A DNA stretch of 64,000 bases from positions 98,769-162,768 of the forward strand of contig CAVXPD010000021.1 in NCBI GenBank assembly GCA_963763575.1. Reading direction: 5' to 3'. Shown here one piece after another: positions 27,687 to 36,597 of this stretch. A program made the translations under genes and the position numbers. Every line of letters starts with the position of its first letter. Position 1 is the stretch's first letter. The notes beneath the pieces were generated by a model. The model ran no database searches, was not told where the DNA came from, and saw only the letters and a program-made list of their open reading frames with translations. The stretch comes from Bog-473 sp963763575 (lineage in GTDB: Bacteria > Actinomycetota > Acidimicrobiia > Acidimicrobiales > RAAP-2).

Positions 27687-28250
27687 TTACGGCTTACTGG
27701 CTTTGGCCGCCCAACCAAAGTCGTTCTTCTTGACCTCGACGTCCCGGAATCCGACTGACACAAGGCGGTCCGGCAGCTGCACAGGGTCGATCGGGTTGTA
27801 AGTATCGCCCTCGTGATGTGCAGCAAGCTCGGGACTGTGCAGGCTGTCTGCTGCCACCAAGACGCCGCCCGGCCGGAGAACTCGAAGCACCTCGGAGAAC
27901 AGACGGTCCTGCAACTGGTTGGTCGTCACGTGGTGCAGCATGGTGAAGGATGCTGCGCCGCTGAACCGGTCGTCCGGGAAGTCGAGGGCGGTGGCGTCGC
28001 CCCTGACGATGTTCACGGAAGTATTGGCCGCGAACCTTGCCCTCAGCATGACCTCGAGCTGCTCGTCTATCTCGACTGCCGTCAGTCTCGGCAGGCGCTC
28101 GCCCAACACATCCGTGGTGGCCCCGTAGCCGGGTCCAACCTCCAGCACGTCGTCGCCGAGATCAACATCGTCTAGCGCCCACGGGAGGATGGCGTTACGC
28201 ACCACCGCCCGCCACTCATCGCTCCCGCACTGCTTATGGTTCTCGTTCAC
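27687..28250 (-). CDS. class I SAM-dependent methyltransferase
   Basis: 187 residues from GTG 28250 (MNENHKQCGSDEW). Motif I is VLEVGPGYGATTDVL and the acidic end of strand 2 is LTAVEIDE, both diagnostic for SAM binding. Motif IV lies in AASFTMLHHV. The sequence opening MNENH and SDEW recurs in a well-populated actinobacterial family of small Methyltransf_11 proteins, and no substrate is known. It is convergent with the pyridoxamine oxidase-like gene. Confidence 0.9.
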   Translation of the reverse strand: MNENHKQCGSDEWRAVVRNAILPWALDDVDLGDDVLEVGPGYGATTDVLGERLPRLTAVEIDEQLEVMLRARFAANTSVNIVRGDATALDFPDDRFSGAASFTMLHHVTTNQLQDRLFSEVLRVLRPGGVLVAADSLHSPELAAHHEGDTYNPIDPVQLPDRLVSVGFRDVEVKKNDFGWAAKASKP

Positions 28251-28437
28251 GGGCCAAGTCTGCCCGAGTCCACCCCAGTGTGCGCCTGTAGCTCGGTTCG
28301 AAACGTCCCCGAACCGGCACGGGCTCGGGGGCCATCTGCGTTGGCACCGATACCGACTCCGTGAAGCAGCGGCCCATGCGGAGCAGCCTGGTCGAGTTGT
28401 GTCAAGAGCCCGTAACCTCTTCGTAAGGAGGCCCGCT

Positions 28438-28686
28438 ATGGAAGACGTGACCGAGTTGATCTCAAGGGTGAGTCAGGAGCTGGGTTCCGATGCCTCGGAT
28501 GAGGAGATCAGTGAGAAGGTGCTCGAGGTCATCGAGGCACTCCCAGAATCGGAGCGAGCGCAGGTGCTGGAACAACTGGTGAAGGGGGTCAGTTCGGGCC
28601 AGCTTCGCCATCTCGGCGCGGAAATGAACGCTGACCGCCAAGCGGACGACAACAAAGGCGTAGGGAATACCGAGACCTCCCCATAA
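28438..28686 (+). CDS. small acidic protein of unknown function
   Basis: 82 residues; ATG 28438 preceded by AAGGAGG. Highly charged, helical (EDVTELISRVSQELGSDAS, EEISEKVLEVIEALPESERA) with a short low-complexity tail. No recognised domain. It is followed after 18 bases by a membrane protein gene and could be transcribed with it. Confidence 0.6.
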   Translation: MEDVTELISRVSQELGSDASDEEISEKVLEVIEALPESERAQVLEQLVKGVSSGQLRHLGAEMNADRQADDNKGVGNTETSP

Positions 28687-28704
28687 TCGGTCCGGCGGAC
28701 TCCA

Positions 28705-29073
28705 ATGATCCACCAAGATGTAATGACTGCACTCTTGGAGGCCTCTGCAACCCTGGCCGGTCTATTACTGGTATTCCTCGGATTCATACTTACCGCCTCC
28801 GGCACGCTCGACGCCGATGTGCCCGTTACCGTCCACAAATCGCTCAGGACAGTTTCATTGGTTCTCCTGATCGCCTTCACCATCGGACTTTCGAGTGTCG
28901 CCGTCTCGGCCGCCTGGCTTGTCACCGCGCCCGGTGGCAACGCGCTCTATGACACTGCATTGAGCCTCTTTGCTCTGCAGATAGCGGGTCTCGCAGCGGC
29001 GACCGGCTGGACGGTCCGAGGACTCTTGTGGGCAGGGCGACACAAAAGAGCGATGCCAAAGAGCCGGAGTTGA
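28705..29073 (+). CDS. small integral membrane protein
   Basis: 122 residues; ATG 28705. Three hydrophobic helices at about residues 15-35, 50-70 and 85-110, with a basic C-terminal tail (RHKRAMPKSRS), so the C-terminus is probably inside. No recognised family or catalytic motif; coupled in position to the small acidic protein. Confidence 0.6.
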   Translation: MIHQDVMTALLEASATLAGLLLVFLGFILTASGTLDADVPVTVHKSLRTVSLVLLIAFTIGLSSVAVSAAWLVTAPGGNALYDTALSLFALQIAGLAAATGWTVRGLLWAGRHKRAMPKSRS

Positions 29074-29150
29074 ACAAGAGAACCGGGTGCCCCCTGCCAC
29101 CGGGAGCGGGACGCCATGGACCTCCGTCGTATGGAAGAGTCGGCGGCGTG

Positions 29151-29285
29151 CAACTACCTGATTTGCGCGACCGGCGGGCCTGCTCTCCAGGTTTCGGGGA
29201 GCCCGTGGCCCACCTCAGGGAAGCTCTGTTGGGAACATGGCCCGACGTGGAAAAGTGGGCTCTCGCGGCGGGCGGGCTCAAGTGA
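29151..29285 (+). CDS. possible small leader ORF overlapping the TMEM175 gene
   Basis: GTG 29151 to TGA 29285, 44 codons, ending in TWPDVEKWALAAGG. Its stop overlaps the GTG at 29282 by GTGA, as seen for coupled genes in this window. No family is recognised and no strong ribosome site; it may be a chance open frame. Confidence 0.25.
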   Translation, partial: QLPDLRDRRACSPGFGEPVAHLREALLGTWPDVEKWALAAGGLK

Positions 29286-29902
29286 GCGAAGCCTCAGATC
29301 CGGAGCCCCCGGAAACGGAGATGGGCACCAGTCGGCTGGAGGCCTTCAGTGACGGGGTTATGGCCGTCATCATCACCATCACCGCACTGAGCCTCAAGGC
29401 ACCTCTCAGCGGGTCGTTCACCGCATTGAGCCGGCGCCTGCCAGAGCTGCTCGTCTACGTCCTGAGCTTCACCTTCATCGGGATCTACTGGAACAACCAC
29501 CATCAACTATTTCGTGTGACGCGAAACATCAGCGGTAGCGTCATGTGGGCGAACCTCCATCTGCTCTTCTGGCTCTCGCTCATCCCAGTCGTGACGGAAT
29601 GGGTCGGCAGCTTCTACGGGGACCACTGGCCCGCCGCGACATACGGCATCGTCGCCTTAGGTGCGGCGATCGCCTTCTCGATCCTCGTGGTCGCAATCAT
29701 CCGGGCAAACGGCCGGGACTCCGCGGTCGGTCGCGCCGTCGGGTCAGATCTCAAGGGAAATGTCTCGATTGCCGTGTATGCGTGCGCTATTGGGCTGGCG
29801 TTCCTCAGCCCTTACGTGGCGTACGCCTTGTATGCCCTCGTCGCCGTCATCTGGTTTGTCCCAGATCGGCGCTTCCAGCGGCCGGGAGTAACACCTATCT
29901 GA
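29282..29902 (+). CDS. TMEM175-family potassium channel-like membrane protein
   Basis: About 206 residues from GTG 29282 (ATG 29321 or ATG 29237 also in frame). The TMEM175 signature RLEAFSDGVMAVIITI opens the first helix, with the F-S-D that forms the filter region, followed by five further hydrophobic helices up to YVAYALYALVAVIWFVPD. Bacterial members are four-subunit, K+-permeable channels of the inner membrane (family knowledge). The small ORF ending at 29285 overlaps its start. Confidence 0.88.
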   Translation: MSEASDPEPPETEMGTSRLEAFSDGVMAVIITITALSLKAPLSGSFTALSRRLPELLVYVLSFTFIGIYWNNHHQLFRVTRNISGSVMWANLHLLFWLSLIPVVTEWVGSFYGDHWPAATYGIVALGAAIAFSILVVAIIRANGRDSAVGRAVGSDLKGNVSIAVYACAIGLAFLSPYVAYALYALVAVIWFVPDRRFQRPGVTPI

Positions 29903-30063
29903 GATTGAGACGCCAGCGGCCGAGCTACGTCGTCGTCAGATACCAGCGAGTGCCCCGATCACACGGGCTCGAGGACGATCATGATGGTGGCGAATGGCAA
30001 GCTGGCCAAGCTGCGGATCTGCGCTGCCGGAGATCCAGGGTGATCGTCCCAACCTGAGACAAC

Positions 30064-30892
30064 TCAACCAGTGCCTCTGGCGGTGTCGAAGATCGGCCAG
30101 CCGATCTCGGTCCTCCATGTCGATTCGTCGTCGGCGTCAGGGGGTCCGACCAAGTAGTACTCGCGGATCAGACCGTCCACCGCGAGGGCGTGCTCGCTCA
30201 CGTACGTAGCCAGCGCCCCGTAGGATCGGTCCACGTCGTCGTGGGAGCCGTTGTGGACGATGACGGCCAGCTCTGCCCCCGGCACCCAGATAGGTCCGAC
30301 ACGCCCCACCGGCCGGACCTCGCCCGTTGCGGGGAAGAAAAGAGTGGCGTCACCGCGTTCCTCGGTGAACAGCTCGTTGGCGTAGATCCCACCAGGAGGC
30401 CCCGAGGCAACGATGCCCTGCGCCGAGAGGGTCCCCTGAATCTCACCGATTGCCCCGTGATACCAGGCCGGCAAATCCCCGACCTCCACCGTAGACGTGA
30501 TGGCGGCGGTCTTGGTCGCTGGTATCCGACGGTGCTCGATCACCGCGGACAGGGAGGGGTGTTCGAGCAGCTCGCGCAGGGAGGCAACGGCGCGCTGCGT
30601 CTCGACCAGGGTCTGCTCCAAGCGAGTGAGGTGGGCGGCGATGAGCTCGGACCGAGTCGTCTGATCGGGTGCCCGGAGCACGGAGCCGATGTCATCGAGC
30701 GGCATGCCGAGATCCCGGAACCGTCGGATCACCTGCGCAACCGGGATCTGGACGCTCGTGTATCGGCGGTAGCCGGTGACAGGGGTCGACGTCTGCGGGT
30801 TCGAGCAAGCCGACCTGGTGGTAGTGGCGCAGGGTCTTCACGCTGAGGAAGGTGACCCGGGAGAAGTCGCCGATCGTCAACGAGCCAGCCAT
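30064..30892 (-). pseudogene. MerR-family regulator, disrupted by a +1 frameshift
   Basis: Frame one from ATG 30892 encodes LTIGDFSRVTFLSVKTLRHY and LLEPADVDP, a MerR helix-turn-helix and wing. The protein then continues in another frame with VTGYRRYTSVQIP and VIRRFRDLGMPLDDIGSVL, followed by a coiled coil (LIAAHLTRLEQTLVETQ) and a ~140-residue effector domain with GyrI-like features. One extra base near 30781 separates them, giving a stop after 66 codons. Reading through the extra base recovers a complete ~275-residue regulator. It may be an assembly error or a real loss of a regulator of the divergent SnoaL-like gene. Confidence 0.75.
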
Positions 30893-30904
30893 GTCAACAG
30901 TCTC

Positions 30905-30956
30905 GACCCTCCAGTAGGGGGAGAGTCAACCGGCAAGGGACTCCTTGACTCTCCCC
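30905..30956. promoter_or_regulatory. MerR-type operator in the divergent promoter region
   Basis: The 12-base arms GGGGAGAGTCAA (30918-30929) and TTGACTCTCCCC (30945-30956) form a perfect inverted repeat. A second, overlapping near-palindrome GACCCTCC-(7)-GGAGAGTC spans 30905-30927. TTGACTCTCC in each direction looks like a -35 element embedded in a MerR operator. It lies between the broken merR and the SnoaL-like gene at 31021, so it probably controls both. Confidence 0.65.
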
Positions 30957-31020
30957 TGACGGCATCGTCCAACGTGGCCTTATCGGCCATAGGAGGCTGA
31001 TAAGAACAAGGGAGAAAGCC

Positions 31021-31386
31021 ATGCCTGTTGCCACCCAACTCCGAGGAGTAGTCGCCGAGTTCGTCGCGGCCGTAAACGATTTCGACCTCGACCGGATCGT
31101 GGCCACGCTCACCCCAGACGCCTACGTCAACGACGTCAGTCGTGAAATGTGGGGCACCAATGCGATCCGTGCCTTCATGGCGAAGGAGATGGTCGGGGAC
31201 CACGTCACGATGGAGGTGCGTGAGGTCCTCGACCACTACGGCGACATCATTGTTCGTGCCCGCATCGACGGGACCTACGACAAGACGAATCTGCCCGACG
31301 AGCTGGTCCTGACCAGTTACTTCGGGATCTGTGATGACAAGATCACGAGCCTCACGATTATCGCCAATCAGCCGAGTCCGTACTGA
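31021..31386 (+). CDS. SnoaL-like/NTF2-fold protein
   Basis: 121 residues from ATG 31021 behind AAGGGAGAAAG. NTF2-like pattern: FVAAVNDFDLDRIVATLTPDAYVND, IRAFMAKEM, GDIIVRARIDG and DELVLTSYFGI. Polyketide-cyclase or isomerase relatives and ligand-binding proteins share this fold, so the role is open. It is divergent from the MerR gene across an operator and is probably its target. Confidence 0.85.
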   Translation: MPVATQLRGVVAEFVAAVNDFDLDRIVATLTPDAYVNDVSREMWGTNAIRAFMAKEMVGDHVTMEVREVLDHYGDIIVRARIDGTYDKTNLPDELVLTSYFGICDDKITSLTIIANQPSPY

Positions 31387-31652
31387 CCGCGGCCTTGCAT
31401 GGAATGAACCCGCCACTGCCCCCGATCGCCGGGTCGGGTGCCTCCGTGCAAGCAGGCACCTTAGGGGCAGGGAATGCATGGCGGCGGGCCGCCCAATGTC
31501 CGGCATTTATCGGCCGACTCCGATGCCTTCCGAACGTAATCACCAGTGCATCCGTCGAAGGTGCCCAATACGCCACGACCAGGGTTCGCTGAGGCGTTGG
31601 CGATGTCATGGGACGGACCCACGATCATCGGTCGTTGTCAAAAGGGCATCCG

Positions 31653-32795
31653 CTATTGGGCCAACAATGCTTCCAGATGCTCCACGGCCTGCGAGCCATG
31701 GCCCGCGTTCGCGATGATCGTCGCGAATGATCGCGCCGATTCCGTGAAGGACGAGTTCTCCAGCACGGCCTGGATCGCTCCGGCGATGACCTCTGACTGT
31801 GCATCTTGAGGAACGCTGACACCTACGCCACAACTTTGCACCCTGTCGGTATTGAAGCTCTGATCTCGGCCCTGGGGGATACAGACGAGCGGAACTCCGT
31901 GGGCCAGCGCGGCCATAACCGTGCTCAGCCCACCATGGCTGATCACCAACGAAGTGTGGCCAAGAACGACCGCGTGTGGCAAGTAGTCGACGACCGCCAC
32001 ATTGGGTGGAACGACTAACGCGTCCTTGATGATCACGTTTCCGAGGGTCAGCAACGCCCGCACTGGCAGATCCCGCAGCGCTTCCATGATGGGCGGAAGG
32101 GCCCGATCCTGGCCCTGAAGCGTTGAGCTGAGGCTGACGAGCACGAGGGGCCGTTCGTCGTCAGGATCCCATGGTTGGGCCCAAGGTTCTCCGCCGGTGC
32201 CCGGATCAAAGATCGGGCCTACATAGTGAGTCGTTGCCGTCAAGGGCGCTCCTGGAAAATCGAACTCGGCAGGGGTGCAAATGAGGGTCAGTGAGGCCCG
32301 GGCCAGAACGTCGTCCATTGTGGGCTTCTCATCGAGAACAGGCAGTCCTAAGGCTGCGCGGGCTTTGCTCTCGTCAAGGAGGAACTGGCCCCAAACGGTG
32401 ACGAACGGCTGGAACAGCACGTGTACCAGCAAAACCAGGGGAATATCGACGAACTCAGCAGCGGCAAATGCCGCTCCCATCATGCAATCGGCTACCAGCA
32501 CGTCGGGGGGATCCGCCTTGACGGCATTCACGATGTCTTGTGCGACCTCGGGGCCGTTCAGCATGGCCTCGAAGCGGGCGCCATCGTCGTCCATGGCCAC
32601 CCCTTTGGGCCATGTTGGAACCGAATCAAAGCCACTGAATATCAATCCGGCGGCCAGCGCCCTTGGCTCGATGGAGCGCGTTCCCAGTAGCCGTGCGCGG
32701 TGACCAGCACCTACCAGCCGCGCTCCAAGAGCCAGAGCCGGAGGTACGTTTCCTCCGCCATCCCAGGTGACAATGAGGACACTGCCAGTCGGCAT
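31653..32795 (-). CDS. MGT-type GT1 glycosyltransferase
   Basis: 380 residues from ATG 32795 with GAGGAGG upstream. GT-B fold: N-terminal VLIVTWDGGGNVPPALALGARL acceptor domain; C-terminal donor domain LVISHGGLSTVMAALAHGVPLVCIPQGRDQ, whose H-G-G--T and Q-RDQ residues bind the nucleotide sugar. Related to macrolide and zeaxanthin glucosyltransferases that move a sugar from UDP- or dTDP-sugar to a lipophilic acceptor. No biosynthetic partner genes are nearby. A longer start upstream adds an unlike leader and is rejected. Confidence 0.9.
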   Translation of the reverse strand: MPTGSVLIVTWDGGGNVPPALALGARLVGAGHRARLLGTRSIEPRALAAGLIFSGFDSVPTWPKGVAMDDDGARFEAMLNGPEVAQDIVNAVKADPPDVLVADCMMGAAFAAAEFVDIPLVLLVHVLFQPFVTVWGQFLLDESKARAALGLPVLDEKPTMDDVLARASLTLICTPAEFDFPGAPLTATTHYVGPIFDPGTGGEPWAQPWDPDDERPLVLVSLSSTLQGQDRALPPIMEALRDLPVRALLTLGNVIIKDALVVPPNVAVVDYLPHAVVLGHTSLVISHGGLSTVMAALAHGVPLVCIPQGRDQSFNTDRVQSCGVGVSVPQDAQSEVIAGAIQAVLENSSFTESARSFATIIANAGHGSQAVEHLEALLAQ

Positions 32796-33051
32796 CACCA
32801 ACCTCCTCGCCAAGGGAATTCTTACTCCACGGCCGCCACCGTCAGACGGCTCAGACCACGTGCCTGCCGCACAACCTCGGCAGCTCTGCATCATTTCCGA
32901 GCTCTTCGCTCCTCCGGCATAACGGAGGGACGGGACCATCATCCTGTAAGTGCCGACGCGGGTGCCGGGTATACCCGTCCGCCGGGACAGGGTGCCACCT
33001 TGCGCCACCACTGGGCTACCCCATCAGCTCCAACGAAGGCAAGATTGTTCA

Positions 33052-33603
33052 ATGACCAGTGATGAGTTTGCCGCCCTGGCGGACTTCTCAATAGACGCAC
33101 TGACAGAGGTCGTGGACGCCGACTGGACAACGAGGGCCGGGGTGCTGGAATGGAGCTGTTGGCGGACGGTCGATCACATGGTCGACTGCGTCTTTTCGTA
33201 CGCTATGCAGATCGGTGCGCGAGCGCAGTCCGGATACCTCCCGTTTGAGGAACTGCACGCAAAGCCGGAAGCGACGCCACTCGACCTCGTAGCCGGTCTA
33301 CGGTCAGTAACCTCCCTGCTCGTCGCTGTCGTGCGAGATTCACCTGGGACGGTAACGGCCTCAGACGGCGTTCTCGAGTTGAGCCTTTCTGACTGGTGCG
33401 CCCGGGCCGCATATGAGCTTGTGCTCCATACCCATGACGTTGTGTCGGGACTTGGCAGCGACCTCGATCCACCGTTGGAACTGTGCAGAGTGATCCTGGG
33501 ATCCGATGCGCTGTGGATGCTGGACAGCGAACAAGCAAAACGGGGATCCGACCCGTGGGCGGCTCTCCTCTTGGGCTCTGGGAGGCCTGAGACCTTTGCC
33601 TGA
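33052..33603 (+). CDS. DinB/maleylpyruvate isomerase-type protein
   Basis: 183 residues from ATG 33052. Mycothiol-dependent maleylpyruvate isomerase-type N-terminal four-helix bundle: WSCWRTVDHMVDCVFSYAMQIGARA, then LSLSDWCARAAYELVLHTHDVVSGLG. The three metal-binding His are in TVDH, TH and the second helix region, as in the family. Thiol-dependent isomerase or transferase, cytosolic; substrate unknown. Followed by a phosphotransferase gene. Confidence 0.8.
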   Translation: MTSDEFAALADFSIDALTEVVDADWTTRAGVLEWSCWRTVDHMVDCVFSYAMQIGARAQSGYLPFEELHAKPEATPLDLVAGLRSVTSLLVAVVRDSPGTVTASDGVLELSLSDWCARAAYELVLHTHDVVSGLGSDLDPPLELCRVILGSDALWMLDSEQAKRGSDPWAALLLGSGRPETFA

Positions 33604-33688
33604 CTAGGACCGACAAGAACCGCCCACGTGCGACCCTGGGAGCACTCTTCCCAACCTTGGCCCGGAACTGAGCAATACGCTGATTTCA

Positions 33689-34502
33689 ATGCCGGATCTG
33701 GTGTTGCTTGCAGAGGGACGGGAGGCGGAGGTCTTTCTACGAAGTGACGGGTCCGTGCTGAAACTGCTTCGTGAATCAACGAACGCAGCAAGGGCTGAAC
33801 GTGAAGCGGCAGCGCTTCGCAGTTTGAATGCTGATGGGTACTCGGCTCCCAAACTCCTCGACCTTGTAACCGTCAACGGGCGTCGCGGAATAGTCACCGA
33901 ACGAATTGACGGCGAGAATCTGCTCGTCCTTCTCGGTCGCAACCCTCTTTCCATCTTTTGGGCTGGTCGAACGATCGGCCGAGCACATGCCGAAATGCAC
34001 CAGCTTCAAGCACCGCAGGACCTCCCCGATCTCAACAATGATCTCCGACGGCGAATCGACCTTGCACCTCATCTCCCCGACAATCTGCGCGACTTTGCAC
34101 TGAGTGTCCTTGCGGATCTGCCGCACGGCAATCGTCTCTGCCATGGCGACTTTCACCTCGGCAATCTCCTGGGCTCTTGGTCGACGCCATTCGTTATCGA
34201 TTGGGGAGATGCATCACGGGGTGATCCGATTGCTGACGTGGCTCGGATAGATCTTCTGCAGCGTCTAGGCGAGCTTCCTCCTGGCGCACCAGCCCTTGCG
34301 AAGTTCCTGGCACCAGTCGGTCGGAAGCTCCTCGCTGACCGTTATCTCGCCACCTACCGAAGGCGTCACCCCGTGGATCCGGAACGATCTTGGGCGCTGG
34401 AAAGTGGTTTGGGCTGCGGCCCGACTTCTCGAACCGATTCCCGCGGAGCATCCCAAACTGATCCGATTCCTTGAACAACGATCGTCACCGAGCACCAGGT
34501 GA
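33689..34502 (+). pseudogene. aminoglycoside phosphotransferase-like gene with C-terminal frameshift
   Basis: ATG 33689. APH/choline-kinase fold: GREAEVFLRSDGSVLKLLRE (Lys), ERIDGENLL, Brenner-type HGDFHLGNLLGSWSTPFVIDWGDASRGDP with catalytic Asp and metal Asp. After YRRRHPVDP at 34381 an extra base shifts the frame: the natural ending NDLGRWKVVWAAARLLEPIP, then RFLEQR, is read from 34383 to 34502. Unshifted, the ORF stops later at 34474. Catalytic residues precede the break, so activity may survive, but the last ~40 residues are altered. Confidence 0.75.
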
Positions 34503-34559
34503 AGGGGTAGCCCAATACGCCAATGATGTTGTGAAGCTTCCGTGAGGATCCACCGCAGC

Positions 34560-34800
34560 AAGGTTGGTCGTCAGTTAGTTTCGGGAGCACCGGAGCTGCC
34601 GGTCTGACTCCAGATCACGTTGGGCATGTCTTGGTGTCCACAACCCGTCGACCGGAGCTCCGGGCACATGCATCGAGGCGCGGCGCGCCCCGTTCCAGAG
34701 GGGTGAGTGGCCGGTCTGTTCACAGCAGATCGACCTCCACCGTCACTCCTTCTCGGGACGGCCGTGCCACCCCTCAACCGAGTTAAGGAAAGGAAGGGAT
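34560..34800 (+). ncRNA. candidate bridge RNA in the IS110 left end
   Basis: Non-coding region between the kinase-like gene and the transposase. It holds several stems, including CCGGAGCTCCGG near 34651-34662, ACCGG-AGCTG-CCGGT near 34591, and CCCC-GGGG near 34687-34702. IS110-group elements encode their bridge RNA in the left non-coding end upstream of the transposase (established for IS621). I cannot fold the sequence or identify target and donor loops here, so this is a position-based prediction. Confidence 0.4.
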
Positions 34801-34803
34801 GGC

Positions 34804-35844
34804 ATGACCATCGTAGAAGCCGCGCGCGCCGTCACCGGTGGCATCGACACCCACGGCGAGGTCCACGTGGCCGCTGCTCTCGACGAGGTCGGAGGCCTGC
34901 TCGGCACCCGGTCCTTCGGGGCCGATCCCGACGGGCACTCGGCCCTGCTCACCTGGCTTCAGTCGTTCGGTTACATCGGAAAGGTCGGCGTCGAGGGGAC
35001 AGGTTCCTATGGGGCCGGCATCGCCCGCTTCCTCACCCGAGCAGGGGTCCACGTCGTCGAGGTGGACCGCCAGAACCGCCAGGCCCGGCGACAGGCCGGC
35101 AAGTCCGATCCCCTCGACGCGCTCGAAGCCGCCCGGGCGGCGCAGTCGGGTCGAGCCCACGGAACGGCGAAAAGTAGAGACGGCAGCGTCGAGGCCATCC
35201 GGGTCCTCGTCGTCGCCAAGCGTTCGGCCCGCGGAGCCCGCGTCAAGGCGCTCGGCCAGATGCGCCAGCTCACCTTCAGCGCCCCTGACCAGCTCCAGAG
35301 CAAACTCAAGGGCCTGCCCATCGCGGCCTTCGTCGCGGCCGCACAAGGACTGCGCCCGACTCGTTCGCCCGACGTGGTCATCGCGGCCACCAAGGCCGCG
35401 CTCTCCTCACTGGCCCATCGCGTCGCCGACCTCGAAGAGGAAATCTCCGACCTCGACGCCATGATCACGCCGCTCCTCGAGCAGACCGCGCCTGAGCTGC
35501 TCGCCGTCTATGGCGTCGGCATCGACACCGCGGCCGCATTGCTCGTCGCCGCCGGCGACAACCCTGAGCGCCTGCACTCAGAGGCCGCCTGGGCCCACCT
35601 GTGCGGCGTCTCCCCACTCGAGGCCTCCTCGGGCAAGGTCACGCGTCACCGGCTCAACCGCGGCGGGGACCGGCAGGCCAACCGGGCGCTGTGGCACATC
35701 GTGATCACCCGGCTGGCTTCTGACCCGAGGACCCAGGCCTACATGGAACGCCGGGTCAAAGACGGTCGCTCCAAGAGCGAGGGCATCCGCATGCTCAAGC
35801 GCTACGTCGCCCGCGAGGTGTACCGCTTCTTGCCTCGCGCTTAG
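34804..35844 (+). CDS. IS110-family transposase
   Basis: 346 residues from ATG 34804 with AGGAAGGG upstream. N-terminal DEDD RuvC-like domain: Asp15 in GGIDTHGEVHVAA, Glu64 in GVEGTGSYG, Asp102 and Asp105 in KSDPLDALEA. C-terminal Tnp_20 domain: AVYGVGIDTAAALLVAAG, LCGVSPLEASSGKVTRHRLNRGGDRQANRAL, containing serine candidates near residues 270-276 for the catalytic Ser, and YVAREVYRFLPRA at the end. Complete length, no frameshift, so probably functional. Full-length product contrasts with the decayed neighbours. Confidence 0.95.
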   Translation: MTIVEAARAVTGGIDTHGEVHVAAALDEVGGLLGTRSFGADPDGHSALLTWLQSFGYIGKVGVEGTGSYGAGIARFLTRAGVHVVEVDRQNRQARRQAGKSDPLDALEAARAAQSGRAHGTAKSRDGSVEAIRVLVVAKRSARGARVKALGQMRQLTFSAPDQLQSKLKGLPIAAFVAAAQGLRPTRSPDVVIAATKAALSSLAHRVADLEEEISDLDAMITPLLEQTAPELLAVYGVGIDTAAALLVAAGDNPERLHSEAAWAHLCGVSPLEASSGKVTRHRLNRGGDRQANRALWHIVITRLASDPRTQAYMERRVKDGRSKSEGIRMLKRYVAREVYRFLPRA

Positions 35845-36162
35845 GTCCTCGGGCCGTGGACTTGGCTCACAATACGCCTGTCGTCCCGCGGGACTGACCT
35901 GTAACCGATATGCCGGCCCGCGACCCGGGTTCACCGATCTCTCGAAGACGCGTGACCTGATAAGAGCTTGCCCTCTTCAACGAGTGGCCCATCATTGGTC
36001 TGTCCGCTCTCTTCACACCCGAAAATTCCCTCGAAAGGACTTGACATCATCCATAGGAGCATCGGGCCGGAGACGCTCTCGACTACTAGTCCTGGCGATG
36101 CATATCCGCCAGGTGTGCCTCGCTGAGTCTTATCCGCGACGACCTTTGCGGCCCTGTGCTAG

Positions 36163-36597
36163 TCAGCTGACCCTGAATACGCGGTACTCGACGCCGCCCG
36201 CCAATCGACGGCCCTCAGCAAGAAAGAGACTCGTGGTCATCCAGCTGTACCGCTCGTCTCCGGTTTCAAATCGTGGCGTGGTACGGAAGTATTGGTCATT
36301 CCAGTCGGTCGCGGTACCGCTTGCAGTCGCGTTTATGACTTTGTCGTTCAGCTCAAGCAATCCCGTGTAATGGGCATAGATGTAAGCATCATCGTCGGTC
36401 ACCATCTGGCCCCGCACGTCAATCTGTCCCCACCCGTCGGAGCCCAAGGTGATCCAGTCCCCGCCACCTGACAGAAGAGTGCCGTTCAGTCGCTCCCCGC
36501 TCACCTTCCCTTCGGCTATCTCCAAGAACATTCGATTCCCGAACGTCACGGCTGGTTTTAAACTGGCGGAAAGATCAAATTCGTGAACGAGTTCCAC
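36163..36597 (-). CDS. DUF3237-family protein
   Basis: 144 residues; GTG 36597 is chosen because GAGGAGG lies just upstream, while a longer in-frame TTG start has none. The family's beta-barrel pattern is clear: ERLNGTLLSGGGDWITLGSDGWGQIDVRGQM, then DDAYIYAHYTGLLEL, and a closing RLAGGVEYRVFRV. Family function unknown; lipocalin-like fold is inferred. It lies just outside the IS110 right end on the opposite strand. Confidence 0.8.
   Translation of the reverse strand: MELVHEFDLSASLKPAVTFGNRMFLEIAEGKVSGERLNGTLLSGGGDWITLGSDGWGQIDVRGQMVTDDDAYIYAHYTGLLELNDKVINATASGTATDWNDQYFRTTPRFETGDERYSWMTTSLFLAEGRRLAGGVEYRVFRVS

Larger units (their letters stand above)
34503..36062 (+). mobile_element. IS110-family insertion sequence
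   Basis: Carries one DEDD transposase (34804-35844) between non-coding ends of about 300 and 220 bases. No terminal inverted repeats were found, as expected for IS110. The right end is placed near 36062 because TTGACATCATCCATAGGAGC (36041-36060) resembles ends of this family. The left boundary is not fixed; it lies after 34502, the end of the kinase-like gene. Confidence 0.65.

Noticed and set aside
29237..29281. Upstream in-frame extension of the TMEM175 gene
   Set aside because: Arg/Gly-rich leader MARRGKVGSRGGRAQ has no family counterpart; GTG 29282 is preferred, though ATG 29237 is not excluded.
30064..30892. Programmed ribosomal frameshift in the MerR gene
   Set aside because: There is no slippery heptamer or obvious downstream structure at the junction, and other genes in the region share single-base shifts, so a mutation or sequence error is simpler.
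33689..34474. Antibiotic-resistance aminoglycoside phosphotransferase
   Set aside because: Only the general APH fold is visible; the family includes many non-resistance kinases, and the C-terminus is frameshifted.
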